Source: Terramyces sp. JEL0728 (taxonomy: Eukaryota; Chytridiomycota; Chytridiomycetes; Rhizophydiales; Terramycetaceae). From it: a stretch of DNA of 64,000 nt. The DNA lies in contig JADIIU010000007.1 of assembly GCA_027603945.1 (NCBI GenBank), positions 1-64,000 on the forward strand, given 5' to 3'. The notes beneath the pieces were generated by a model. The model did not search any database and was not told where the DNA came from. It worked only from the letters and a program-made list of their open reading frames with translations. Position numbers and translations under genes: made by a program. Positions 11,207 through 19,511 of this stretch are shown here, piece by piece (the first letter of the stretch is position 1; the number at the start of each line of letters is the position of its first letter).

Positions 11207-11442
11207 ATGGTATTGACAGTGAATATCAAGTTGGCCGATAACAAAGGCACTAATCCAGTTATGGATTGGACACTGCGAAAGTCCTTGAATATCTGTAAAT
11301 ACTCAATGAGACTCTATACGGTGGCTCTGGGATGGCATTCGAAATGCTTTGATGATAAACGGCGCCAATTGCTGCTTGGTGGCATCATTAACTGGCAGTG
11401 GCAGTATTAACAGGCAATATTGTATTCAGCGGTACAGAGTAA
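11207..11442 (+). CDS. Doubtful small ORF with a weak TMEM256/DUF423-like stretch
   Basis: An ATG at 11207 opens a frame that stops at 11410. If a possible 20-nt intron at 11379-11398 (GTGG donor, ATTAACT before the end) is removed, the product becomes 71 residues ending VLTGNIVFSGTE. The segment YTVALGWHS...LLVAVLTGNIVFSGT has some resemblance to the middle of TMEM256/DUF423 membrane proteins, but the expected N-terminal GAFGAHG motif and C-terminal helix are missing. It may be a degraded gene or chance. It starts only 17 bp from the ATG of the divergent RWD gene. Confidence 0.2.
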
Positions 11443-11607
11443 GCATTATTGGATTTCCTCTCCTGGCTAAAGATTTAATAGCCACGAGTTAGTAATATAC
11501 CAATTTGACAGTGAATTATAAATATCCGGAAAGAGAAATTACAGCAAAATTGAAAGCACACAATCTTAAACAATCACCATTGTGATTTACATTTGTAATT
11601 GTTCATC

Positions 11608-11865
11608 ATGCCCTCAGCTACAAAGAGAAGTGAACCTCGGAGGCTCAATTTGGCGCCTCGATTACCTGCTTTCGGTACCAAAGCTGTGGATGCCTACAGC
11701 AATTTCACAAGGAGCTAGCAGCTAATCAAAATATTTCTGCATCTTACCCTTGCTTGTTCTTTCTTTAGCTCTATTCCTGCCAAGAATATTTTTAGTGACA
11801 CAAGTCCCATGTCATCTCGAAAGCCCCATTACATTGCCTCTCCACTGCAAAAAACTAGAAAATAG
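11608..11865 (+). pseudogene. Possible small gene with broken frames
   Basis: An ATG at 11608 begins MPSATKRSEPRRLNLAPRLP and stops after 36 codons at 11718. Shifting by one base near 11710 would continue as ELAANQNISAS, and a further frame from about 11769 reads SIPAKNIFSDTSPMSSRKP and ends at 11865. The composition (basic, Ser/Pro-rich) looks protein-like in all three pieces, but no 18-23 nt GT-AG intron joins them. It could be a decaying gene, a gene with sequence errors, or chance. I cannot assign a family. Confidence 0.25.
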
Positions 11866-12053
11866 ACATACTAAAATATCCATGTGTGATCCCGACAACT
11901 AGAAAAGAAATTGCAAGATAAAATCTCTGACCGAACTGGAATTTTTTGCATCCATTCAAAGGATACGAAATTTCACAATTTAGCATCATACCAGACAAGC
12001 CTCCCTTGCCGCCATCATTCTATAAATATGCTGCTGAACACAGAAAAGGTAAC
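11866..12053. promoter_or_regulatory. Upstream region of the first seven-helix gene
   Basis: The region is AT-rich. A TATAAATA-like box lies at about 12021-12028, roughly 25-30 bases before the chosen start codon. The frame is open upstream from 11946, but only through a TTG, and the two paralogues begin at the MTDFITALV-equivalent methionine, so I treat this as leader and promoter. Confidence 0.35.
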
Positions 12054-12857
12054 ATGACGGACTTTATTACTGCGCTCGTTAATACTTATACAAATTCAGG
12101 ATTGTCCTCTGTACAAACAGTCTGTACATTTTACATTATCTACGCTTACTGTTTATACACTAGAAAACCGTTATGGCATGTATTGATTGTCCATGCAATT
12201 ACTGGCATGCTCGGTACGTTTGTTGAAAACTCTTTTATTGCAAAGCTCGCTTCCAATCCTGGCGAAAACTGGGCCATTTTGCTTGGTCTTAACGAAGTTA
12301 ATTGGATTTTACATGAATCCGGCACTGTATTATATTCTCTCCTCAAATTAGAAGTCATCGTCGTTCACTCAAAGTACAAGCAAATCCTGCGTGTAGTAAT
12401 GTTGATTTGTTTCATTGCTTTTGCCATTTGCAGAATTAATATCGGGTATCATAGAGTGAAAGACGACACTACAATGAACCCAGAAATTGCCAAAGCTCAT
12501 TCTTACGCATTCATGGTGTGGGGTTTGGCCGACTTGATTCTATTTGGTCTCTTGATTGCAAACACCGTCAATCAGCTCAGAGTCAATGCAAATAGAGGTA
12601 TGATTACCGTGCTATTCAAATCATCGGTTCCCCGCTTCATGTTCATCATTGCCAATACTTTTGTCATTGTAATCCTTGGTCAAATGACTACTCTCAACGA
12701 AGGGCAAGCCAATCTCAATAACCTGGTCTGGGTATTCAAAGGCTCTTACCCACTGGTCTTGTTGTTTGATTTGATTACTACTAGAGATATGCTGATCCAA
12801 AAAGCTGAAAGCATGGATACAAAGACTATTACTGAAAAGAAATCCATCTTTAATTAA
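12054..12857 (+). CDS. Seven-helix membrane protein, paralogue A
   Basis: This intronless gene encodes 267 residues with seven likely membrane helices, at about residues 17-35, 40-60, 72-100, 105-128, 145-170, 190-210 and 222-242. Polar residues sit inside the helices: FVENSFIA in helix 2, NEVNWILHE in helix 3, and a Lys in WVFKGSYPLVLLFD of helix 7. The loop GYHRVKDDTTMN is also shared by the family. There is no signal peptide; the N-terminus is short. I do not recognise the family. The seven-helix topology and the helix-7 lysine invite comparison with microbial rhodopsins, but the diagnostic helix-3 and helix-6 motifs are not evident. The stop overlaps AATAAA. Two close paralogues follow at 13545 and 15536. 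Confidence 0.85.
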   Translation: MTDFITALVNTYTNSGLSSVQTVCTFYIIYAYCLYTRKPLWHVLIVHAITGMLGTFVENSFIAKLASNPGENWAILLGLNEVNWILHESGTVLYSLLKLEVIVVHSKYKQILRVVMLICFIAFAICRINIGYHRVKDDTTMNPEIAKAHSYAFMVWGLADLILFGLLIANTVNQLRVNANRGMITVLFKSSVPRFMFIIANTFVIVILGQMTTLNEGQANLNNLVWVFKGSYPLVLLFDLITTRDMLIQKAESMDTKTITEKKSIFN

Positions 12858-13544
12858 TAAATTTGTTTTACTACTATCGGATTGTATCTTGCGGCATAGA
12901 TTTTTGGCTGGAACAAAGACTATGAATAACCAGGGATTGGTAAAGACTGGACAGTGTTTAACAGGCTGAGTGAACCGCAACAGCCGTATTATAGAAACTT
13001 ACATCCACAAACATTTTCTGCAATAATTGGAACAATATTTCAGACGCGACAACTTGGATAAAACAGTTCCTATGACAACGGGGCTTGTTGAAATAGAATC
13101 GCACTACAAAAAGAAGAGTATTGTTGGTATGGGAAATGGCTTGTGGTAAAGGCTTTATTATATGGTTCAAAAGACAAATACCCAATATTTCAGGAAAATG
13201 TTTACGCGATATCCAAGAGAAAGAATCACCAGCTGTTGCTTTTCGGAAGAGATTCTGGCCATTGTTTCCGAAACCCATTGTTATTTATCAGTTTGGCCAT
13301 CACGTTATCAATCATCCAGGAAGATTATCAAAAATGCCAGTTATCTTCAAATACTCGTTATTGGACTAGGTTGTGAATCATTGGTTAATCTTTGCAACCC
13401 TTATCTTTAATTTCCTTCTTTGGGACGTAATTTTTTCGTGTTTATGAATTTCAATAGCAATTTCTCTCGTCATCTACTCATTGTGTTTGTGTCATTGTTC
13501 AATTGTATAAATCGCATGATAGGTCTCGTCAATAGCAACTTGTA
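12858..13544. other. Spacer between paralogues A and B
   Basis: Nearly 690 bases separate two close paralogues. Several short overlapping frames exist on the plus strand between 13048 and 13410, but none can be linked by introns of the size used elsewhere in the window. The segment just before 13545 is probably the promoter of the next gene. The spacing is large for this genome, so a lost gene is possible. Confidence 0.4.
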
Positions 13545-14351
13545 ATGCCTGATTTTATCACTGCCTTGGTTGGTGTTTATACAGGGTCTGGATTATCATC
13601 TGTCCAAACTGTTTGCGCGTTCTACGTTATCTACGCTTACTGTCTGTATACTAGAAAACCCCTCTGGCACGTACTTATTGTCCATGGTGTCTGTGGGCTG
13701 CTGGGAACCTTTATAGAAAACTGCTTCATTGCAAAAACAATTTCGAATCCAGGCGAAAATTGGGGCATCTTGCTTGGAATCAACGAAATCAACTGGATTC
13801 TCCACGAATCTACAACCGTCTTGTATTCCATGCTCAAATTAGAAACTATCGTTACAAACAACATCCAGAAACTTGTTCTTCGTGTTTTCATGGTTGCATG
13901 TTTCGTTGCCTTTTCCGCTTGTCGAATTAATATTGGGTATCATAGAGTGAAAGACGATACCACGATGAATCTAGAAATTGCCAAAGCTCACTCGTACGCA
14001 TTCATCGTCTGGGGAACATCGGATTTGGTGCTTTTTGTTCTTTTAATATTCAACACTATTAACCAGTGTCGAATCAATGCGGCTAAAGGAATGATTTTGA
14101 CCTTGTTCTCCTCCTCAGTACCGCGGTTCTTGTTCTTGATCATCAATACTTTTATTATTGTCGTGCTTGGCCAATTAACAACTATGGATGAAGGGCAATC
14201 CAATTTGAACAGTTTGGTCTGGACATTCAAAGGATCTTACCCACTCGTGTTGCTGTTTGACTTGATTACTACTAGAGATATGCTTATCCAAAAAATTGAA
14301 AGCAAGCAGTCAGGCAGCGATAAAAAGTCTACTGCTACTGCTATCAAATAA
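13545..14351 (+). CDS. Seven-helix membrane protein, paralogue B
   Basis: The product has 268 residues and aligns with paralogue A without large gaps. The start MPDFITALVGVYTGSGLSS fixes the family's start codon. It keeps FIENCFIA in helix 2, NEINWILHES in helix 3, the CRINIGYHRVKDDTTMN loop, AHSYAFIVWG in helix 5 and WTFKGSYPLVLLFDLITTR in helix 7. The C-terminus is a short basic tail rich in Ser and Lys. No introns are seen, which is unusual because most neighbours have them. Function is unknown; a receptor, channel or transporter are all possible. Confidence 0.85.
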   Translation: MPDFITALVGVYTGSGLSSVQTVCAFYVIYAYCLYTRKPLWHVLIVHGVCGLLGTFIENCFIAKTISNPGENWGILLGINEINWILHESTTVLYSMLKLETIVTNNIQKLVLRVFMVACFVAFSACRINIGYHRVKDDTTMNLEIAKAHSYAFIVWGTSDLVLFVLLIFNTINQCRINAAKGMILTLFSSSVPRFLFLIINTFIIVVLGQLTTMDEGQSNLNSLVWTFKGSYPLVLLFDLITTRDMLIQKIESKQSGSDKKSTATAIK

Positions 14352-14398
14352 GATAAATAAAACTCGTTTTGCTGAATTATTTTTCTTGATCTAAATTT

Positions 14399-15412
14399 AT
14401 GGAGAAGGAAGTCAAGAGGATATTTAAAACAGATTTACGATTCGAATACCATTTATACCTAATTATCAAACATAGACAGTGGGTACCGTTTGATAAACTT
14501 TTTGCCAAACTGGGCTGTGATGATGAGGCAAAGATTGCAAAGGAAATGCGAAAGATCCCTGGACTTGCTGTTTCTGAAGATGGAAGATCAGTTACAATGG
14601 ATCTGCCAAATTTCGATGCAGATGCACAAACAATCTTTGTGCCCTTGGATCACGATATGGACCTTCAGTTGTTTTCAGTGTTCAAGGTCGCTCAAACTTG
14701 GATCGACAGCTCAAGCAAATTCGCATTTGTCACTTTTTCTGTAAATATAGAACAAATACTGGATAAACTGGAGCCAGATGTTCGAGAAAAGATCATGACT
14801 AAATTGGAATGGAACAAGAGGATGGAAGAATATTATCTCGAGTACAATAAGGATATCGAGAAACCAGTAACACCATTTTCAGTTCAGTATCAGGAAGGGA
14901 TTGTTGGGTATTTTGAAAATGTGCACAATGAAACAAATTCCAAAGTACTGAGACAATTGTTTGATTTGGCTGCGCCAGTCGCATACATAGAATATAACAA
15001 CGGCAATACTTTTGGATATGCTCGATTTAAAGATCCAATTCAAGCAGACAATGCAAAGAATCTTTTTAGTCGCGTGACAATATGTCAGAGCAGCAGAGAT
15101 TGTAAAGGCAAGATATTCCCGTTTACCAGGTTCAACAGAGGAATAAAATTAACTATATTGGAAGGAAAGGAAGAAGAAGAGTACTGGGAATGGCTAAACA
15201 ACGAGCGAGAAGAATTGCAGACGAAAATAGTGCCAGAAAATCCAAGTGTTCAAGTCGAAATTGATATCAAGCCCAGAGAACGGAAACCAAAGAAAAAATC
15301 TGTCCATTTAAAGTTTGATGAACCTGAAGAGCCTCGCAAACCTAGGAAACGGAAGATGGAGTCTATTGAATCAGGAACAAAGAAAAAGATCAATGAATCA
15401 TATATAGAATAA
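14399..15412 (+). CDS. LARP7/Pof8-like La-related RNA-binding protein
   Basis: The 337-residue protein has a divergent La motif at about residues 10-68 (RQWVPFDKLFAKLG, then LAVSEDGRSVTM). Its C-terminal xRRM lies around residues 165-270. The diagnostic xRRM features are the GIVGYFENV first strand, AYIEYNNGNTFGYARF, and the trailing KLTILEGKEEEEYWEWL helix. This order matches LARP7, Tetrahymena p65 and fission yeast Pof8, which bind the 3' stem of telomerase RNA (or 7SK in animals). A basic Lys/Arg tail probably acts in nuclear import. The central RRM1 is hard to see. It lies 47 bp after paralogue B, interrupting the seven-helix cluster, and has no intron. The stop is embedded in GAATAAAG. 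Confidence 0.88.
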   Translation: MEKEVKRIFKTDLRFEYHLYLIIKHRQWVPFDKLFAKLGCDDEAKIAKEMRKIPGLAVSEDGRSVTMDLPNFDADAQTIFVPLDHDMDLQLFSVFKVAQTWIDSSSKFAFVTFSVNIEQILDKLEPDVREKIMTKLEWNKRMEEYYLEYNKDIEKPVTPFSVQYQEGIVGYFENVHNETNSKVLRQLFDLAAPVAYIEYNNGNTFGYARFKDPIQADNAKNLFSRVTICQSSRDCKGKIFPFTRFNRGIKLTILEGKEEEEYWEWLNNEREELQTKIVPENPSVQVEIDIKPRERKPKKKSVHLKFDEPEEPRKPRKRKMESIESGTKKKINESYIE

Positions 15413-15535
15413 AGCATTCAGTTTCACATATTCAAGCTTATCTGGTAAATTAGTTGGGAATCGAAACAATCACAGGCGAATGACATCACATTCATTATTT
15501 GGCTCAAGCAACAAAGCATTGCTCCTTTTCTTCTA

Positions 15536-16351
15536 ATGACAGATTATATCACCGCACTGGTAAATACATACTCTGGGTCGGGATTATCATCGGTGCAAAC
15601 AATATGCACTATGTATGTAATATACGCGTTCTGTTTGTACACGAAAAAGACACTCTGGTACGTACTGATAGTTCATGGAATTACAGGATTCTTAGGAACG
15701 TTTATAGAAAACTGCTTTATAGCTAAAAAAGTATCTGATCCAAATGAAAATTGGGCAGTGTTGTTGGGAATGAATGAAATCAATTGGATTTTGCATGAGT
15801 CTACAACAGTATTGTTTTCGCTACTCAAACTAGAGCTAATTGTGTTTAGCAGATTTTATAGAAAAATATTACGTGGAGTGATGCTGGTATGCTTTGTTGC
15901 ATTCGCCAGCTGCAGGATTAACATTGGGGTCGACAGAGTCAGAGATAACACTACAATGAACTTTGCTATTGCTCAGGCACACTCTTACGCTTTTTTGGTC
16001 TGGGGAATAAGCGACCTCATTTTATTCAGTTTACTAATTGCCAATACAATCAGCCAATTAAAATCGAATGGATCAAGCAGAATTGTTGAAGTGCTATTTA
16101 AATCATCGCTGCCCCGGTTCCTATTTTTGATTTCAAATACGTTTGTTATAGTGGTTCTTGGGCAATACCCGACATTGTGCGAGTCTCTACAAAATTTGAA
16201 TAATTTAGTATGGATGTTTAAAGGATCTTATCCGCTGGTATTATTGTTTGATGTCATTACCACCAGAAATATGATTGTTAACAGGGTAGAAGCTGAAATT
16301 ATCAAATCAAGCGGAATCACTAGTAATTTTGCAAAAAGCGCCGCCAGATGA
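15536..16351 (+). CDS. Seven-helix membrane protein, paralogue C
   Basis: The product has 271 residues. It shares the MTDYITALVNTYSGSGLSS start, FIENCFIA, NEINWILHEST, AHSYAFLVWG and WMFKGSYPLVLLFD with A and B. It is the most divergent copy: the conserved loop reads CRINIGVDRVRDNTTMN, and the helix-7 end reads VITTRN where the others have LITTRD. Codon use looks more AT-ending than in A and B. No intron is present. The common ancestor gene probably duplicated in tandem, with the LARP7-like gene either inserted later or already present. Confidence 0.84.
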   Translation: MTDYITALVNTYSGSGLSSVQTICTMYVIYAFCLYTKKTLWYVLIVHGITGFLGTFIENCFIAKKVSDPNENWAVLLGMNEINWILHESTTVLFSLLKLELIVFSRFYRKILRGVMLVCFVAFASCRINIGVDRVRDNTTMNFAIAQAHSYAFLVWGISDLILFSLLIANTISQLKSNGSSRIVEVLFKSSLPRFLFLISNTFVIVVLGQYPTLCESLQNLNNLVWMFKGSYPLVLLFDVITTRNMIVNRVEAEIIKSSGITSNFAKSAAR

Positions 16352-16454
16352 TAAAGTCCATACTGTGTGGTACCTCAAAGCTGTAGGTCAATATTAAAAG
16401 TAACTATATATAACTGTTACTAGAACCCAAAGGAGTGCAAATAAAAACAATTTA

Positions 16455-17291
16455 TTAATGTCCATTGTATCGCTGCCTTTGACTATCATATGAAGGGCGA
16501 CCATAAGCATCAGGGTTCGACGGCCTTCGTTGTTCAAATCTATCTTGTGAAGGTCTTACAAATTGCTCTGGATTAGAAGGTCTCCTCTGATCATATCTAG
16601 AGCTATCAAATGACGGTCGTTGTTGTTGGGGGTAATACTGAGTATTTTGCTGGTAATAATCAGAGTTTTGTGCATAATAGTCTGGACGGGCATAATAGTC
16701 ATTCGATGGCCTGCGTTCATCATAATTTGGTGATTTCTTTGCATATGGGGATTTCCTACCACTTTCAAAACTTGCTTCAGATGCAACATATTGTGAATTA
16801 TAATCAGTTGCATATTTCGCATTATAATCCAAATCCTTAGGAGAATGTATAGCTACAATTGGCGTCCCTGAAACTGAAGGCTCTGATTCTGGTCTGGTAA
16901 GTCGTTGTTTAAAATCACCAGATGGTGCTAATCCAAATTTTCTTACAATAAATATACCAATGACTACACAAACGATTACAACTGCACAGATGATGGATGT
17001 CAGGACCGGAACACCAAAAGAAGATTTTACCTCTTGTTTTACTGCCCCTCCATTCGTAGGTGCAGGAGCAGCAGACGCACTTGAATCATCAGTTGGAATT
17101 ACTTGTCCGCTCTTGGTTTGAGTTGCAATCTGCTGGTTCTTTGTGTTGGTTTGCTGTGCATTTGTAGTGGATTGGGGGATATTATTTTGTGTGGTTTTTG
17201 GTGGTGTGTTTGATGTCACTACAGCTGATGTCTCAGTCCCGTTCCCTTGGGCGAAAATACCAGAAAGGAATATCAACAACCACACTTTCAT
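16455..17291 (-). CDS. Type I membrane protein with Ser/Thr-rich ectodomain and Tyr/Arg-rich tail
   Basis: The 278-residue protein has a signal peptide (MKVWLLIFLSGIFAQ). An ectodomain of about 75 residues follows, rich in Thr, Asn, Gln and Ser and probably O-glycosylated. One membrane helix lies at about residues 95-117 (SIICAVVIVCVVIGIFIV). The cytosolic tail of about 160 residues is rich in Tyr, Gln, Asn and Arg. It repeats RRPSN three times and carries several (Y)Y.Q and SP sites that could be kinase targets (RRPS fits a basophilic kinase consensus). No enzyme domain is present. A surface sensor or adhesin is plausible but unproven. It is the first of three adjacent minus-strand surface or secreted genes. 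Confidence 0.78.
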   Translation of the reverse strand: MKVWLLIFLSGIFAQGNGTETSAVVTSNTPPKTTQNNIPQSTTNAQQTNTKNQQIATQTKSGQVIPTDDSSASAAPAPTNGGAVKQEVKSSFGVPVLTSIICAVVIVCVVIGIFIVRKFGLAPSGDFKQRLTRPESEPSVSGTPIVAIHSPKDLDYNAKYATDYNSQYVASEASFESGRKSPYAKKSPNYDERRPSNDYYARPDYYAQNSDYYQQNTQYYPQQQRPSFDSSRYDQRRPSNPEQFVRPSQDRFEQRRPSNPDAYGRPSYDSQRQRYNGH

Positions 17292-17380
17292 TTTAGCTTG
17301 GAATTTCCTGAATTTTTGGAGTGAAAACGCCTGCTAAGCCCCACAAAGGGATGAATCAAACTAAATTATACTGATTTATT

Positions 17381-18150
17381 CTATAATACAAAGATCCACA
17401 GGAAATTGCTCGGGGAAAAGAGTTGATTTGCGCTATTAGGGATAGATGGGTCATAATCGTACGGACCCGGTAATGTTGTTACATAAGTCTGATTATTTAC
17501 ATCTGTCGTAAAATTAATATCTCCAATCACAACCTGGTTTGGTTGCTGTTGCACCTACATCAAGTTTCAAGTACCTGTGCTGCTCCAGTAGGTTCGGCAG
17601 GTACAGTTACCGGTGGATAGGCAACATGTAGGGTTGCTGGGGGAATAGCATCTTGAGTTATTTGAGGAGCTGCTGTTGCCATTATCACTTGATTTTGGGT
17701 GAATACATTTTCCGCTGGCGGAGTATAAACAGCTGGTACAGGTGGGTTACCATAGTTTGTCGTTCCACTATTTTGTACATCTGACGGGTTCGCTCCATTT
17801 TGAATAGCCTGAGTACCTTGGGTGTTTGTAGACCCACTATTTTGATTTGTTGTGGTGTCAATATTCTGATTTGCATTCGTGTCACTATTCTGAGTTGAAA
17901 TGGTTCCTGATTGGGTTGATTGAGAATTTCCAGCAGATTGACCAGTTGCGTCGGATGTAGTGCCAGTTTGACCGTTGGTTGTACCCACAGCTGCATTGGT
18001 ACTGCCCGTAATTCCAGTGCCTGTATCCTCACTCGTTCCTGTATTGCCCCCATCATTTATCCTGCTAACAGACCCCGTCAATCTGCCAATAGTGCTGCCA
18101 GCCACAGCACTTACACTACCGACACACAATAAATACGCGACACACTTCAT
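17381..18150 (-). CDS. Secreted Ser/Thr/Asn/Gln-rich protein, two exons
   Basis: The start ATG at 18150 gives a signal peptide (MKCVAYLLCVGSVSA). The body is low complexity, rich in Thr, Ser, Gly, Asn and Gln, and becomes Pro/Val-rich toward the end. A 20-nt intron at 17555-17574 extends the protein from VPAEPTGAAQ into VQQQPNQVVIGDINFTTDV and a C-terminus ending NFLWIFVL, followed at once by AATAAA. The total is 249 residues. The hydrophobic end is short, so GPI anchoring is uncertain. It looks like a cell-wall or mucin-type coat protein. Low-complexity proteins of this type evolve fast, so homologues may be hard to find. Confidence 0.75.
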
Positions 18151-18271
18151 TTGAGTTCCAGGCACTACGGCGGTATTTATGATTGTTTGTTTACGCATTC
18201 CACGTCTGAGTTTAACGTGTTTTATCGGACTATGGTAATAATAAAACCGAGCTAGAAAAATCCTTTATTCT

Positions 18272-18565
18272 TTATAATAACAATAACAACAATGAGAATA
18301 TACTGCCTTTCACAGTTTCGGCATTATTTGCTGGGTAGTCTCCAGTCGGTACAGCTAATCCACTTGTACCCATTGTGGTTTGGGCAAAAGTAACTTTAGG
18401 TGCATGAATAACTACTGGTGCCAAATTAGTTTGCGTTGGTGCTGTTCCAGACTGTGTTTGAGACTGCTGTTGCTGCGTCTGTGTTGGCTGTACCTGAGAC
18501 TGTCCCTGTCCTCCCTTTGATTGAGAATACACTAGCGCTGCTAATGCGATAAATTTAATATTCAT
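18272..18565 (-). CDS. Small secreted Gln/Ser/Thr-rich protein, likely GPI-anchored
   Basis: This 97-residue product starts with a signal peptide (MNIKFIALAALVYS), continues through a Gln/Thr/Ser-rich region, and ends with GSIFSLLLLLL, a compact hydrophobic tail preceded by small residues, which fits a GPI signal. There is no intron. Together with the two preceding genes it forms a run of surface proteins on the same strand. Function is unknown. Confidence 0.7.
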   Translation of the reverse strand: MNIKFIALAALVYSQSKGGQGQSQVQPTQTQQQQSQTQSGTAPTQTNLAPVVIHAPKVTFAQTTMGTSGLAVPTGDYPANNAETVKGSIFSLLLLLL

Positions 18566-18686
18566 TTTTAATGGACAAACTTCTCTTTCGAGGGTTGGGC
18601 TTTACAGTGTGCGGCGTATTCAGACTAAAAGAGTGGGCAATTCTTTGAGTGGAGGTCTGTGGGAGTGAATGCATACTAATGCTTTA

Positions 18687-19121
18687 TTAAAAATCAAAAG
18701 AAGAACCAAATTCAAATGTGGGCTCTGCTTCAGATATTGATTCGGCAGAGTCGTATTCCTCAATTGAGACGGTCTCATCAACTTCCATTTTAGCATTGCC
18801 TTCCAGCGCAATCTTTTTCGCTTCCTCTAAATTATCTATAGCATTTCCGTCCGTCTTTTGCAATAATTTAGTGAAATCATCAAACTCCTTCAAATCTTCA
18901 ACTTCAATCTGGTTTAACAGTAAAATACATTCTGGGTTAGTAAAATCTACTGTTTCAACAATATAATCATCCTGTAGGACTCTTTTACTTTCCTGAAGAA
19001 GCGATTCTAGCTGTTTGGTATTTTGCAGAAAAGTGTTGTATTTTGCTAGTGCCTTCCGCTGTATTTCAAGCTTGAGTTTCAGTTCTTGTATTTCCTGGTT
19101 AGCGAATCCATACTCGGTCAT
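18687..19121 (-). CDS. Small coiled-coil protein with acidic tail, 144 aa
   Basis: A single frame starts with ATG at 19121. Residues 5-55 are strongly heptad-like (IQELKLKLEIQRKALAKYN, then LESLLQESKRVLQ). The last 45 residues are acidic and Ser-rich and end FEFGSSFDF. No membrane segment is seen. The family is unrecognised; small coiled-coil proteins with acidic tails occur in chaperones and cytoskeletal complexes. The AT-rich spacer upstream separates it from the next, divergent gene. Confidence 0.6.
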   Translation of the reverse strand: MTEYGFANQEIQELKLKLEIQRKALAKYNTFLQNTKQLESLLQESKRVLQDDYIVETVDFTNPECILLLNQIEVEDLKEFDDFTKLLQKTDGNAIDNLEEAKKIALEGNAKMEVDETVSIEEYDSAESISEAEPTFEFGSSFDF

Positions 19122-19511
19122 AATCTCTCATTAATATTAAATCTCTGTATATTTCGTTCACAGTCATTTTATGATCTGCAGCTTGAATTTTTCAAATCTG
19201 GGAAAATATCGATACAATTTATTCAGTCAAGTATTTGCAGAGATGACTTTTGCAATATCATAAGCGCCATCGATTGTGTGCAGTTTTTGCTGTGATCGTA
19301 TAAATCTGCATTGTCAGATGAATATTAGCAGTAAAGTAGTACTGCCAACCCCTTCGCAGTAAATACTCTGTTGCAAATCGTAAAGGACTCGACATGAAAC
19401 CTAGTTCTCACAAGAATTATCCATCTGGATATTCTAATCAAGACTCAAATATCACGTGAACATGAAACAGAAAGTGTTTCCAAAAAAATTGGTTCAAAAA
19501 TTCTTTCATAA
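19122..19511. promoter_or_regulatory. Divergent intergenic region of 390 bp
   Basis: The region separates two divergently transcribed coiled-coil genes and must hold both promoters. A palindromic CACGTG lies at 19453-19458, about 55 bp before the ATG at 19512; in fungi this is the core of bHLH (Cbf1-type) sites, but a single copy can arise by chance. I see no other feature. Confidence 0.35.

Noticed and set aside
11946..12053. N-terminal extension of seven-helix copy A
   Set aside because: It needs a TTG start, and the two paralogues begin at the equivalent of ATG 12054.
13048..13410. Overlapping plus-strand frames between seven-helix copies A and B, one with a WD-repeat-like ring (SCCFSEEILAIVSE)
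   Set aside because: No start, no 18-23 nt introns joining frames, and the resemblance covers one blade at most. Mentioned as a possible relic only.
12054..16351. Firm identification of the seven-helix family as microbial rhodopsins
   Set aside because: A lysine in helix 7 is suggestive, but the helix-3 counter-ion pattern and helix-6 aromatic motif are not visible; kept only as a hypothesis.
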